Assembly (NCBI GenBank): GCA_902489225.1 | Contig: CABTZA010000014.1 | Span: 1 to 20,005, forward strand | Length of the DNA stretch: 20,005 nt | Direction: 5' to 3' | Source: an uncultured Collinsella sp. | GTDB taxonomy: Bacteria > Actinomycetota > Coriobacteriia > Coriobacteriales > Coriobacteriaceae | Part shown: positions 6,842 to 14,352 of the stretch, one piece after another | Position numbering within the stretch: the first letter of the stretch is position 1 | How the letters are laid out: each line of letters begins with the position of its first letter | Program-made: the position numbers and the translations under genes | The notes under the pieces: generated by a model | The model's input: only the letters and a program-made list of their open reading frames with translations | What the model was told of the DNA's origin: nothing | The model's database searches: none

Positions 6842-9721
6842 ATGTCTGATTCTTCTATCGTTATTCGCGGCGCTCGTGAGCACAACCTCCGTGATATCGA
6901 TGTTTCCATTCCGCGTGACCAACTCGTGGTCATTACCGGTCTTTCTGGCTCGGGCAAGAGTTCGCTGGCATTTGACACTATCTATGCCGAGGGCCAGCGT
7001 CGATACGTCGAGAGTCTTTCGAGCTATGCGCGCCAGTTCTTGGGCCAGATGGACAAACCCGACTTGGATTCAATCGACGGCCTTTCGCCGGCGGTGTCGA
7101 TCGACCAAAAGACGACGTCTAAAAACCCTCGCTCTACGGTTGGCACCGTAACCGAGATTTATGACTATCTGCGCCTGCTGTTCGCCCGTGTGGGCACCCC
7201 GCACTGTCCCGAATGCGGCCGCGTCATTGAGCGCCAGACGACCGACCAGGTTGCCGACAAGGTCTTGGCGGCGGGGGAGGGCCGCCGCGCGTTTGTGCTG
7301 GCACCGGTGGTGCGCGGGCGAAAAGGCGAGTACACCAAACTGTTTGAGGACCTTCGCGCCGAGGGCTTTAGCCGCGTGCGTGTCGACGGTGAAGTGCGCT
7401 CGTTCGACGATCCGATCGATCTGGATAAGAAATTCAAGCACGATATCGAGGTCGTAGTCGATCGCATCGTGATCCGTGAGAATTCTCTGGGCCGTATCGC
7501 CGAGTCTGTTGAACAGGCGACTGCCTTGGCGCACGGCAATGTAAACGTGTACATGCTGCCCGATCGCGATGCTCCCGAGGGGACCGAGGGCGAACTGCTG
7601 GAGTATTCGTTGGCCTTGGCGTGCCCGGAGCATGGACACTCCATTGACGATCTTCAGCCGCGTGATTTTTCGTTCAACGCTCCCTATGGCGCATGTCCTG
7701 AGTGCGACGGCCTGGGCTTTAAGAAAACCGTTGATGCCGAGGCGCTGATTGAGGACCCCTCGAAGTCCATTGCCGACGGAGTCTTTGGTAGCCTGTTTGG
7801 CAATTCGAACTACTATCCGCAGATTTTTGCTGCGGTCTGCAAACACTTTAAGGTGAGCGCCGATACGCCGTGGGAGGACTTGCCCCCTCGCGTGCGTCGT
7901 GCATTCTTGGATGGCCTGGGCGATACGAAGATCTCGGTCGACTACCAAAAGCTCGACGGACGTCGTAGCCAGTGGGATACAAAGTTTTCGGGCGTTCGCA
8001 ACATCCTGTACGAACGCTATGCCGAGACGACGAACGAGAACACCAAGGCGCGCCTGGAGAAGTACATTCGCGAGGAACCGTGCTCGAGCTGCCACGGCGC
8101 TCGTTTGCGCCCTGAGATGCTCGCCGTCACCGTGGGCGGCAAGTCCATTTACGAGGTTTGTTGCCTGTCGTGCCGTGAGTCGCTCGAGTTTTTTGAGGGC
8201 TTGGAACTTACCGAGCGTCAACGGTTTATCGGCGGCCGTATCGTCAAGGAAATCCTGGAGCGCTTGCGTTTTCTGGTCGATGTTGGACTCGACTATCTGA
8301 CGCTCGATCGTGCCTCGGCGACGCTTTCCGGTGGCGAGGCACAGCGTATTCGACTGGCAACGCAGATCGGCGCGGGTCTCATGGGCGTGCTCTATATTCT
8401 GGATGAGCCCTCGATCGGTCTTCATCAGCGTGACAACGAGCGCCTGATCAAGACGCTCGAGCGCCTGCGCGATATCGGCAATACCGTTATCGTCGTCGAA
8501 CACGACGAGGATACAATCCGTGCCGCCGACTACGTGATCGACATGGGGCCCGGCGCCGGCGTCAACGGCGGACACGTAGTCGCGGCGGGAACGCCTGCCG
8601 ATATCATGGCGTGTCCTGAGTCGATGACGGGCGCTTATCTGACCGGCAAACGAATGATCCGGGTGCCTGATGAACGGCGCAAACCCGGTCGCGGCTGCCT
8701 TAAAATTACGGGCGCTCGAGCCAACAACCTCAAAAACGTTACTGCCAAGATCGAGTTTGGTACGCTTACGGTTGTTACCGGCGTGTCGGGATCGGGCAAG
8801 AGCTCCCTAGTTACCGACACCATTGCGCCTGCCCTTACGAATGCCATTCACCGCTCGACGCGCCCTGTGGGTCCGTATAAGAAAATCGAGGGCATCGAGT
8901 GTATCGATAAGGTTATCGATATCGACCAGTCGCCGATTGGCCGCACGCCGCGTTCCAACCCTGCTACCTATATCGGCCTGTGGGATGATCTTCGCGCACT
9001 GTTTGCGAGTACGCCGGAGTCGAAGGCGCGCGGCTACTCGCCAGGTCGTTTCTCCTTTAATGTGAGTGGCGGGCGCTGTGAGGCGTGCAAGGGCGACGGA
9101 CAGATCAAGATCGAGATGCACTTCCTTCCCGATATCTACGTTCCCTGCGAAGTTTGCGGCGGTAAACGCTACAACCGCGAGACACTCGAGGTCACCTATC
9201 GTGGCAAGACCATCTCGGACGTGCTCGACATGAGCGTTACCGAGGCGCTGGCCTTCTTTGGGAATATCCCGCAGATTAAGCGCAAGCTCCAGACGCTGTA
9301 CGATGTAGGCTTGGGCTACGTGAGCCTGGGCCAGCCCGCCACGACGCTTTCGGGCGGCGAGGCGCAGCGTGTAAAGCTCGCCAAGGAGCTTCATCGACGC
9401 CAGACGGGCAAGACGTTCTATATTTTGGACGAGCCGACGACCGGCCTTCATTTTGAGGACGTCCGCCAGCTGCTCGATGTACTGCAGCGCTTGGTCGATG
9501 CGGGCAACACGGTGCTGGTGATTGAACACAACCTTGATGTCATCAAGGTTGCCGACCGCCTGATCGATATGGGTCCCGAGGGCGGTAACGGCGGCGGAAC
9601 CGTCGTGGTTTCGGGTACACCGGAGCAGGTTGCGGACTGTCCGCAGAGTTATACGGGCAAGTTTTTGGCGCCGTTGCTCAGGCGTGACCGGGAGCGCCAG
9701 GCTCAACTTGATGCTCAATAA
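6842..9721 (+). CDS. uvrA: UvrA, excinuclease ABC subunit A
   Basis: A 959-residue, full-length UvrA, the dimeric ABC-type ATPase that finds bulky DNA lesions and loads UvrB. NBD1 has Walker A GLSGSGKS at 33-40, signature LSGGEAQR at 495-502 and Walker B YILDEP at 518-523. NBD2 has Walker A GVSGSGKS at 647-654, signature LSGGEAQR at 836-843 and Walker B YILDEP at 860-865. Zinc-binding Cys pairs are at CPEC (122/125), CPEC (285/288) with CSSC (414/417), and CEAC...CEVC (746/749 and 769/772), the last being the DNA-contacting zinc module. The start at 6842 has AAGGAG 5 nt upstream and a second AGGAGG just before it; upstream in-frame GTG at 6776 overlaps the SOS box and is not used. It is divergent from the LTA-synthase-like gene and followed by a hairpin. 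Confidence 0.98.
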   Translation: MSDSSIVIRGAREHNLRDIDVSIPRDQLVVITGLSGSGKSSLAFDTIYAEGQRRYVESLSSYARQFLGQMDKPDLDSIDGLSPAVSIDQKTTSKNPRSTVGTVTEIYDYLRLLFARVGTPHCPECGRVIERQTTDQVADKVLAAGEGRRAFVLAPVVRGRKGEYTKLFEDLRAEGFSRVRVDGEVRSFDDPIDLDKKFKHDIEVVVDRIVIRENSLGRIAESVEQATALAHGNVNVYMLPDRDAPEGTEGELLEYSLALACPEHGHSIDDLQPRDFSFNAPYGACPECDGLGFKKTVDAEALIEDPSKSIADGVFGSLFGNSNYYPQIFAAVCKHFKVSADTPWEDLPPRVRRAFLDGLGDTKISVDYQKLDGRRSQWDTKFSGVRNILYERYAETTNENTKARLEKYIREEPCSSCHGARLRPEMLAVTVGGKSIYEVCCLSCRESLEFFEGLELTERQRFIGGRIVKEILERLRFLVDVGLDYLTLDRASATLSGGEAQRIRLATQIGAGLMGVLYILDEPSIGLHQRDNERLIKTLERLRDIGNTVIVVEHDEDTIRAADYVIDMGPGAGVNGGHVVAAGTPADIMACPESMTGAYLTGKRMIRVPDERRKPGRGCLKITGARANNLKNVTAKIEFGTLTVVTGVSGSGKSSLVTDTIAPALTNAIHRSTRPVGPYKKIEGIECIDKVIDIDQSPIGRTPRSNPATYIGLWDDLRALFASTPESKARGYSPGRFSFNVSGGRCEACKGDGQIKIEMHFLPDIYVPCEVCGGKRYNRETLEVTYRGKTISDVLDMSVTEALAFFGNIPQIKRKLQTLYDVGLGYVSLGQPATTLSGGEAQRVKLAKELHRRQTGKTFYILDEPTTGLHFEDVRQLLDVLQRLVDAGNTVLVIEHNLDVIKVADRLIDMGPEGGNGGGTVVVSGTPEQVADCPQSYTGKFLAPLLRRDRERQAQLDAQ

Positions 9722-9741
9722 ATAGGCGATTCAGTTTATGG

Positions 9742-9772
9742 GCGCCATCGACTCCTTGTGATTCGATGGCGC
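9742..9772 (+). terminator. Hairpin after uvrA (probable terminator)
   Basis: GCGCCATCGA (9742-9751) pairs perfectly with TCGATGGCGC (9763-9772) around an 11-nt loop, 20 nt past the uvrA stop. The downstream tract TTGCTGTG is poor in T, so termination may be weak or factor-assisted. Confidence 0.55.
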
Positions 9773-9853
9773 TTGCTGTGCCGAAGTGACGTATGCAGCC
9801 GAATTGGACATATACTTAATCCTTGCGTCCGAATGCGAGGGAAAGGATATGTC

Positions 9854-10354
9854 ATGGCAAAGGCTGTAAAGACGCCAAAAACCAATGCGATGCGCGAGCT
9901 GGAAAGCGCCGGCATTTCCTATGTTCTACATACGTACGAAGACGATGGCGATGAGTCGGTGGGCCTGGGGGTCGCGATTTCGGAGCAGCTTGGCGAGGAG
10001 CCCGGTCAAGGATTTAAGACTTTGGTCTGTGTGACACCGTCCAACGACTATGTCGTGTGCTGCATCCCTGTTGCCGACGAGCTCGATCTAAAGTCCGCCG
10101 CGCGTGCCGCGGGGGAGAAGTCCTTGGCCATGATGCATGTGAAGGATTTGCTTGCGGCGACTGGCTACGTTCGCGGCGGCTGCAGCCCGGTCGGTATGAA
10201 AAAACGCTACCGGACGCTCATTGATGAGACATGTGTCCTTTGGGATACCATTTTTATTTCGGGAGGCAAGCGTGGTTATCAGCTCGAGCTTGCACCCGAT
10301 GATTTAATTGCATTTTGCGGGGCGACGGTTGCCGCGATTACGAGAGAGGACTGA
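9854..10354 (+). CDS. ybaK: YbaK/EbsC family aminoacyl-tRNA deacylase (Cys-tRNA(Pro)/Cys-tRNA deacylase-like)
   Basis: A 166-residue cytoplasmic protein of the YbaK/EbsC trans-editing family, which hydrolyses Cys mischarged onto tRNA(Pro). Family features visible are FKTLVC at 54-59 (Lys55 matches the conserved YbaK lysine), the block MMHVKDLLAATGYVRGGCSPVGMKK at about 93-117, and DETCVLWDTIFISGGKRGYQLELAPDDLIAF towards the C-terminus. Length fits the family. The start at 9854 has AAAGGA 5-6 nt upstream; an ORF extension to 9758 would begin inside the hairpin after uvrA and is unlikely. A TATACT at 9811-9816 could be its -10 box, with a weak GTGACG at 19 bp. murJ begins 3 nt after its stop, so the two are co-transcribed. 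Specificity within the family is inferred, not proven. Confidence 0.9.
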   Translation: MAKAVKTPKTNAMRELESAGISYVLHTYEDDGDESVGLGVAISEQLGEEPGQGFKTLVCVTPSNDYVVCCIPVADELDLKSAARAAGEKSLAMMHVKDLLAATGYVRGGCSPVGMKKRYRTLIDETCVLWDTIFISGGKRGYQLELAPDDLIAFCGATVAAITRED

Positions 10355-10357
10355 GCG

Positions 10358-12040
10358 ATGCCGCAGGAAGAATTGAAGCGCGGAGCTCATTTTGCAAAAG
10401 AATCTGCGCCTCAGACACCCTCATCCGAAGCTTCTTCGTCGCGAGATGACACTGACGACATGGGCTCGTCGGACTACTCCACGGTTGGTCGTTCCGCCGG
10501 GCTTATGACCATCCTGACTATCGTGTCTCGCGTCACCGGTTTTATCCGCACGTGGGCAATGGCGGCCGCTATCGGCATGTCGCTACTCTCGTCCTCCTAT
10601 CAGGTCGCCAACAACCTGCCCAATATGCTCTACGAACTCGTGATGGGCGGCATGCTCGTGACGGCGTTTTTGCCCGTGTACATGGGCGTGAGGCGTGAGC
10701 AGGGTCGCGAGGCCTCAAACGAGTACGTGGGCAACCTGCTCGGCATTCTGCTTTTGGTGCTGGGTGGCATTTCGTTGCTGGGGACCGTGTTCGCCCCGGG
10801 CTTTATCTGGACGCAATCGTTCCTTTCGGGTGACGGCGGCAGCATGGATACCGCTGCGTTCATGTTCCGTTTCTTTGCCATCCAGATTCTGTTTTATGGT
10901 TTGGGCTCGGTGTTCTCGGGCGTTCTCAACGCACACCGCGACTACTTCTGGTCGACGTTTGCTCCGGTCCTCAACAATGTGATCGTCATTGCGAGCTTTA
11001 TGGGTTTTGCGCCCGTGTCCGCACAGTTTGGCGAACGTGCCGGCATCATCTTGATTGCGGCCGGTACGACCCTCGGTGTCTTTGTTCAGATGGCATGTCA
11101 GATCCCCGCGCTTGGCAAGCACGGCGTGCATCCCCATATCCATATCGACTTTAAGGACCCCGCACTGCGGCAGACGATTGCGCTCGGTATCCCGACGCTG
11201 CTCGCCACGGTGTGCATGTTTGTCTCGACTTCTATCACCAACGCTGCCGCGCTGGTGGTCCAGCCCGAGACTGGTCCTTCCGTCATCGCCTATGCGCGCC
11301 TGTGGTACACGCTGCCCTACGCGCTGATTGCCGCCTCGCTTTCGACGGCGCTCTATACCGAGCTCTCTCACGACGCGCAGGAGAAGGATTACGACAGCGT
11401 TCGCACGGGCATTTCGCGTGGCGTCGCCCAGATGCTGTTCTTCCTGATTCCGTTCGCGCTGTACCTGATTGTCTTCGCGCGTCCGCTCAACATGATCTAC
11501 TGTGCTGGCAAGTTCGATGAATCCGGCGTGACGCTGGTGTCCGAGTACCTTGTCTACCTGGCGCTCTCGCTGCCGCTCTACGGCGTGGTCGTGTTGATGC
11601 AGAAGAGCTTCTCTGCCTTGCTCGACATGAAGCCCTATAGCCGCTATTGCCTGTATTCTGCCATCGGCCAGGCCGGCTCGGTTCTGCTGTTTGGCGTTGT
11701 GCTGGGCTTCGGCATGCCGGCAATCGCGCTTTCGTATGTCGTCGACTACGTGATCTTGGTCGGTTGTTCGCTGTGGTGGCTGCGTCGTCGTCTGCGTGGC
11801 CTTCAGGTCAAATCTATCCTACATGGCGGTTTCTTTGGCCTTTTGCTCGGTGGCCTGGGTGCTGCCGCAGGCGCCGGCGTCATGTGGGCGCTTGAGCACT
11901 TTGTCGGGGCGCTTGGCGGTTCGATTCTGATTACTCTTGGCTATGTTTGCGTTGCGGGTGTCGTCTCGCTTGCTGTTACCTTTGGCCTTGCCGTCGTCCT
12001 TAAGATGCCCGAGGTCTCGGCGCTGCTTCGTCGCAAGTAG
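10358..12040 (+). CDS. murJ: MurJ, lipid II flippase (MviN family)
   Basis: A 560-residue polytopic membrane protein of the MurJ/MviN branch of the MOP superfamily, which flips lipid II across the membrane for peptidoglycan synthesis. A polar, Ser/Asp-rich cytoplasmic tail of about 45 residues precedes the first helix; it is longer than in E. coli MurJ, as often in actinobacteria. The MVN core starts with SAGLMTILTIVSRVTGFIRTW at about 46-66, then NNLPNMLYELVMGGMLVTAFLPV, both strong family signatures. Many hydrophobic helices follow, consistent with about 14. It ends with MPEVSALLRRK. No kinase-like C-terminal extension of the mycobacterial type is present. AGAGGA lies 7 nt before the ATG, within the end of ybaK. 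uvrC begins immediately after its TAG stop. Confidence 0.93.
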   Translation: MPQEELKRGAHFAKESAPQTPSSEASSSRDDTDDMGSSDYSTVGRSAGLMTILTIVSRVTGFIRTWAMAAAIGMSLLSSSYQVANNLPNMLYELVMGGMLVTAFLPVYMGVRREQGREASNEYVGNLLGILLLVLGGISLLGTVFAPGFIWTQSFLSGDGGSMDTAAFMFRFFAIQILFYGLGSVFSGVLNAHRDYFWSTFAPVLNNVIVIASFMGFAPVSAQFGERAGIILIAAGTTLGVFVQMACQIPALGKHGVHPHIHIDFKDPALRQTIALGIPTLLATVCMFVSTSITNAAALVVQPETGPSVIAYARLWYTLPYALIAASLSTALYTELSHDAQEKDYDSVRTGISRGVAQMLFFLIPFALYLIVFARPLNMIYCAGKFDESGVTLVSEYLVYLALSLPLYGVVVLMQKSFSALLDMKPYSRYCLYSAIGQAGSVLLFGVVLGFGMPAIALSYVVDYVILVGCSLWWLRRRLRGLQVKSILHGGFFGLLLGGLGAAAGAGVMWALEHFVGALGGSILITLGYVCVAGVVSLAVTFGLAVVLKMPEVSALLRRK

Positions 12041-13987
12041 GTGCGCGTGGCCGGTCACGACAACATTCCAACGCTTGCCGAGCAGGTTTCGCGCGTTCCC
12101 ACACAGCCCGGATGCTACCTTTGGAAGGATGCCAAGGGCGATGTCATCTACGTGGGCAAGGCGAAAAACCTACGCGCCCGCATGCGTCAATACGTGACAC
12201 TGCAGGATGAGCGTCAAAAGATTCCGCTGATGATGCAGCTGGTGGCGAGCTTTGACTATATCGTGGTGGAGACCGAGCATGAGGCGTTGGTGCTCGAGCG
12301 CAATTTGATTGGTCAGTACCATCCGTACTTTAACGTCGACCTCAAGGATGACAAGAGCTACCCCTTTATCGCCATTACAAAGGGCGACCTGTATCCCGCT
12401 ATCAAATATACGCGTGAGCGTCATAAGCCGGGAACGCGCTATTTTGGACCCTATACCGATAGCCGTGCGGCACGTGAGACGATAGATACGCTGCGCAAGG
12501 TTATTCCCATCTGCTCCGCATCCTGTGCGGAGTGGCGTCGTTGTCGCCGTATCGTTGAGTCCCACAAGGGCGAGGAAGACATCGTCAATATGATTTGCGC
12601 GCAAAACGGGCGTCCCTGCTTTGACTACCATGTCGGGCGCGGCCCGGGTGCGTGTGTCGGCGCGATTTCCCCGGCAGACTATGCCAAGAACGTCAAGCGT
12701 GTCGAGCGCTTTTTGTCGGGCCATCGCAAGGATGTCGTCGATGAGCTGACCTCCGAGATGACGGATGCCGCCGAGGCGCTCGACTTTGAGCGCGCGGCAC
12801 GCGTCAAACGTCGTTTGGAGGTCATCAGGGGTCTGGACGATCGTCAGCAAGTCGTTTTTCCCTCCAGTGTCGATATCGATGTCATCGGGTTCTATCGCGA
12901 GGAGACCATCTCCGCCGCTTGCGTCTTCGTCGTTCGCGAGGGCCGAACAGTTCGCACCTGCGAGTTCATTCTCGACAAGGGTCTTGATGTTGACGAGGAA
13001 GAGCTCCAGTCGGGCTTTCTTAAGCGCTATTACGACGAGACGGCTGATATTCCAGCTGAGGTCAACCTTTCCGTCGAGCTTGAGGATGCGGAGGCGCTGG
13101 GGGAATGGCTTGCGGGCAAGCGCGAGCGTTCCTGCCATCTCCATAGGCCGCAGCGTGGCGAAAAGCACCGTTTGCTCGATATGGCATCCAAAAATGCGCG
13201 CCATGCCCTCATGCGCTACATGATGCGAACGGGGTACGCTGACGACCGCACCAATCAGGCGCTCCTGGAGCTCGAAAGCGCGCTGGCGCTGCCAGCGCCG
13301 CCGATGCGTATCGAGTGCTTCGATATCTCGACGCTGCACGGAACCTTTACCGTCGCCTCGATGGTGGTGTTTACCAACGGACGCGCCGACAAGAGCCAGT
13401 ACCGTCGTTTTAAAATTCAGGCCGAATTGGACGAGGCAAACGACTTCGTGTCGATGTCCGAGGTTTTGGGACGACGCTATGCTCCCGAGCGCATGGCCGA
13501 CGAGCGCTTTGGATCGCGCCCCGATTTGCTCGTTGTCGATGGCGGTAAGCCGCAATTGACCGCTGCGATCAAGCAACTTGAGGCTCTTGGGCTCGATATA
13601 CCAGTTTGTGGCTTGGCAAAGGCCGATGAGGAGGTTTTCGTGCCTTGGGACGAGACTCCAGTCGTGCTTCCGACCGGGTCCGCGTCGCTCTATCTAATCA
13701 AACAGGTGCGCGATGAATCGCACCGTTTTGCCATCACGTTCCATCGCGAATTGCGCGATAAAGCCATGACGGTTTCGGTACTCGATGACGTTCCAGGCGT
13801 GGGACCCACCAGAAAACGTGCCCTTATGCGCCATTTTGGCTCGATGAAGCGTTTGCGCGCGGCGAGCGAGCAAGAGATCGCGGAAGTTCGAGGCGTTCCG
13901 GCCGATGTCGCCAAAGCGGTCCACGAGGCACTTGTTGCATGGAATGCCGAACGCGCCCAGGCATCGGCCAACCGTTCCGAAAACTAA
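12041..13987 (+). CDS. uvrC: UvrC, excinuclease ABC subunit C (with altered Cys cluster)
   Basis: A 648-residue UvrC, the nuclease that cuts on both sides of a lesion held by UvrB. The GIY-YIG nuclease (about 15-100) shows GCYLWKD, VIYVGKAKNLRAR and EALVLERNLI. The UVR domain is at about 233-268. The RNase H-like C-terminal nuclease has FDIS (Asp428), VVDGGKPQL (Asp500) and SHRFAI (His561). Two helix-hairpin-helix repeats follow at about 580-632 (DVPGVGPTRKRALMRHFGS, EVRGVPADVAKA). Between domains the usual four-Cys Fe-S region is altered: Cys158, Cys193 and Cys205 align with three known ligands, the fourth position is Gly201, and an insertion adds Cys162, Cys168 and Cys186. The start is GTG at 12041, abutting the murJ stop; GTG at 12047 is possible. 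No clear ribosome binding site is seen, so translation is probably coupled to murJ. Confidence 0.95.
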   Translation: MRVAGHDNIPTLAEQVSRVPTQPGCYLWKDAKGDVIYVGKAKNLRARMRQYVTLQDERQKIPLMMQLVASFDYIVVETEHEALVLERNLIGQYHPYFNVDLKDDKSYPFIAITKGDLYPAIKYTRERHKPGTRYFGPYTDSRAARETIDTLRKVIPICSASCAEWRRCRRIVESHKGEEDIVNMICAQNGRPCFDYHVGRGPGACVGAISPADYAKNVKRVERFLSGHRKDVVDELTSEMTDAAEALDFERAARVKRRLEVIRGLDDRQQVVFPSSVDIDVIGFYREETISAACVFVVREGRTVRTCEFILDKGLDVDEEELQSGFLKRYYDETADIPAEVNLSVELEDAEALGEWLAGKRERSCHLHRPQRGEKHRLLDMASKNARHALMRYMMRTGYADDRTNQALLELESALALPAPPMRIECFDISTLHGTFTVASMVVFTNGRADKSQYRRFKIQAELDEANDFVSMSEVLGRRYAPERMADERFGSRPDLLVVDGGKPQLTAAIKQLEALGLDIPVCGLAKADEEVFVPWDETPVVLPTGSASLYLIKQVRDESHRFAITFHRELRDKAMTVSVLDDVPGVGPTRKRALMRHFGSMKRLRAASEQEIAEVRGVPADVAKAVHEALVAWNAERAQASANRSEN

Positions 13988-14012
13988 ACGTGCTTCTAAA
14001 CAACTGATATAC

Positions 14013-14041
14013 ATGATTGGCCGATTTTCAATCATTTATTT
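14013..14041 (+). terminator. Weak terminator-like hairpin after uvrC
   Basis: ATGATTG (14013-14019) pairs with CAATCAT (14029-14035) around a 9-nt loop, followed by TTATTT. It lies 25 nt past the uvrC stop. The stem is short and AT-rich, so it would be a weak intrinsic terminator. Confidence 0.45.
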
Positions 14042-14193
14042 CGCGGCGATTACCTGTCGATTTCGGGTTTTATTAACGCTAAAACGTTTGACTAGCCATG
14101 GTGAACAACCCTGCTATCCTGCGGGTTGACGATGACTGATATCTCACCTCGTCGATACATACTGTCTGGCGAATCGTTTGTCAATGAATTCGG

Positions 14194-14216
14194 TGAACGG
14201 TAGTAAATACCGTTCA
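14194..14216. repeat. Perfect 9-bp inverted repeat with 5-bp centre (possible operator)
   Basis: TGAACGGTA and TACCGTTCA flank GTAAA. The dyad lies about 135-160 bp upstream of the binding-protein gene and about 40 bp upstream of its candidate -35 box. No T tract follows, so it does not look like a terminator. A TTGTCA at 14178-14183 is 17 bp upstream of a poor -10 (TAGTAA) that would lie inside the dyad. A repressor or activator site is a reasonable guess only. Confidence 0.5.
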
Positions 14217-14255
14217 AGCGTATGTATGTATCGGTCGCCGAGCGCGGCACCTCAG

Positions 14256-14283
14256 TTGGGTTCGTCGGTAGGTAAGGTATATA
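14256..14283 (+). promoter_or_regulatory. Candidate promoter for the peptide-binding protein gene
   Basis: TTGGGT (14256-14261, four of six matches to TTGACA) is separated by 16 bp from TATATA (14278-14283, five of six matches to TATAAT). Transcription would begin near 14290, giving a leader of about 60 nt. It is the best -35/-10 pair in the intergenic region. Confidence 0.45.
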
Positions 14284-14352
14284 TCGTCCGCAAGTTGCGC
14301 GGGGGCAAGTCTAGGTGCTCCCGGGTAAGATTCTCTATTGATAGGAGAAGAC

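Larger units (their letters stand above)
13988..14352 (+). other. 365-bp non-coding region between uvrC and the peptide transporter
   Basis: No credible gene is found; short open frames lack family features and overlap the transporter start. In order it holds an AT-rich hairpin after uvrC (14013-14041), an AT-rich stretch, a hairpin with CAACCC (14106-14111) and GGGTTG (14123-14128) lacking a T tract, a long perfect dyad (14194-14216), a candidate promoter (14256-14283), and a leader of about 60 nt ending in AGGAG before the binding-protein gene. Confidence 0.7.

Noticed and set aside
7070..8575. A 501-codon minus-strand frame opposite uvrA
   Set aside because: Antisense to an intact UvrA with all motifs; no domain of its own.
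12170..13576. A 468-codon minus-strand frame opposite uvrC
   Set aside because: Antisense to an intact UvrC; no recognisable motifs or ribosome binding site.
14106..14128. CAACCC/GGGTTG hairpin considered as a terminator or riboswitch element
   Set aside because: Only six pairs with an 11-nt loop, no T tract, and no surrounding structure matching a known riboswitch or T-box.
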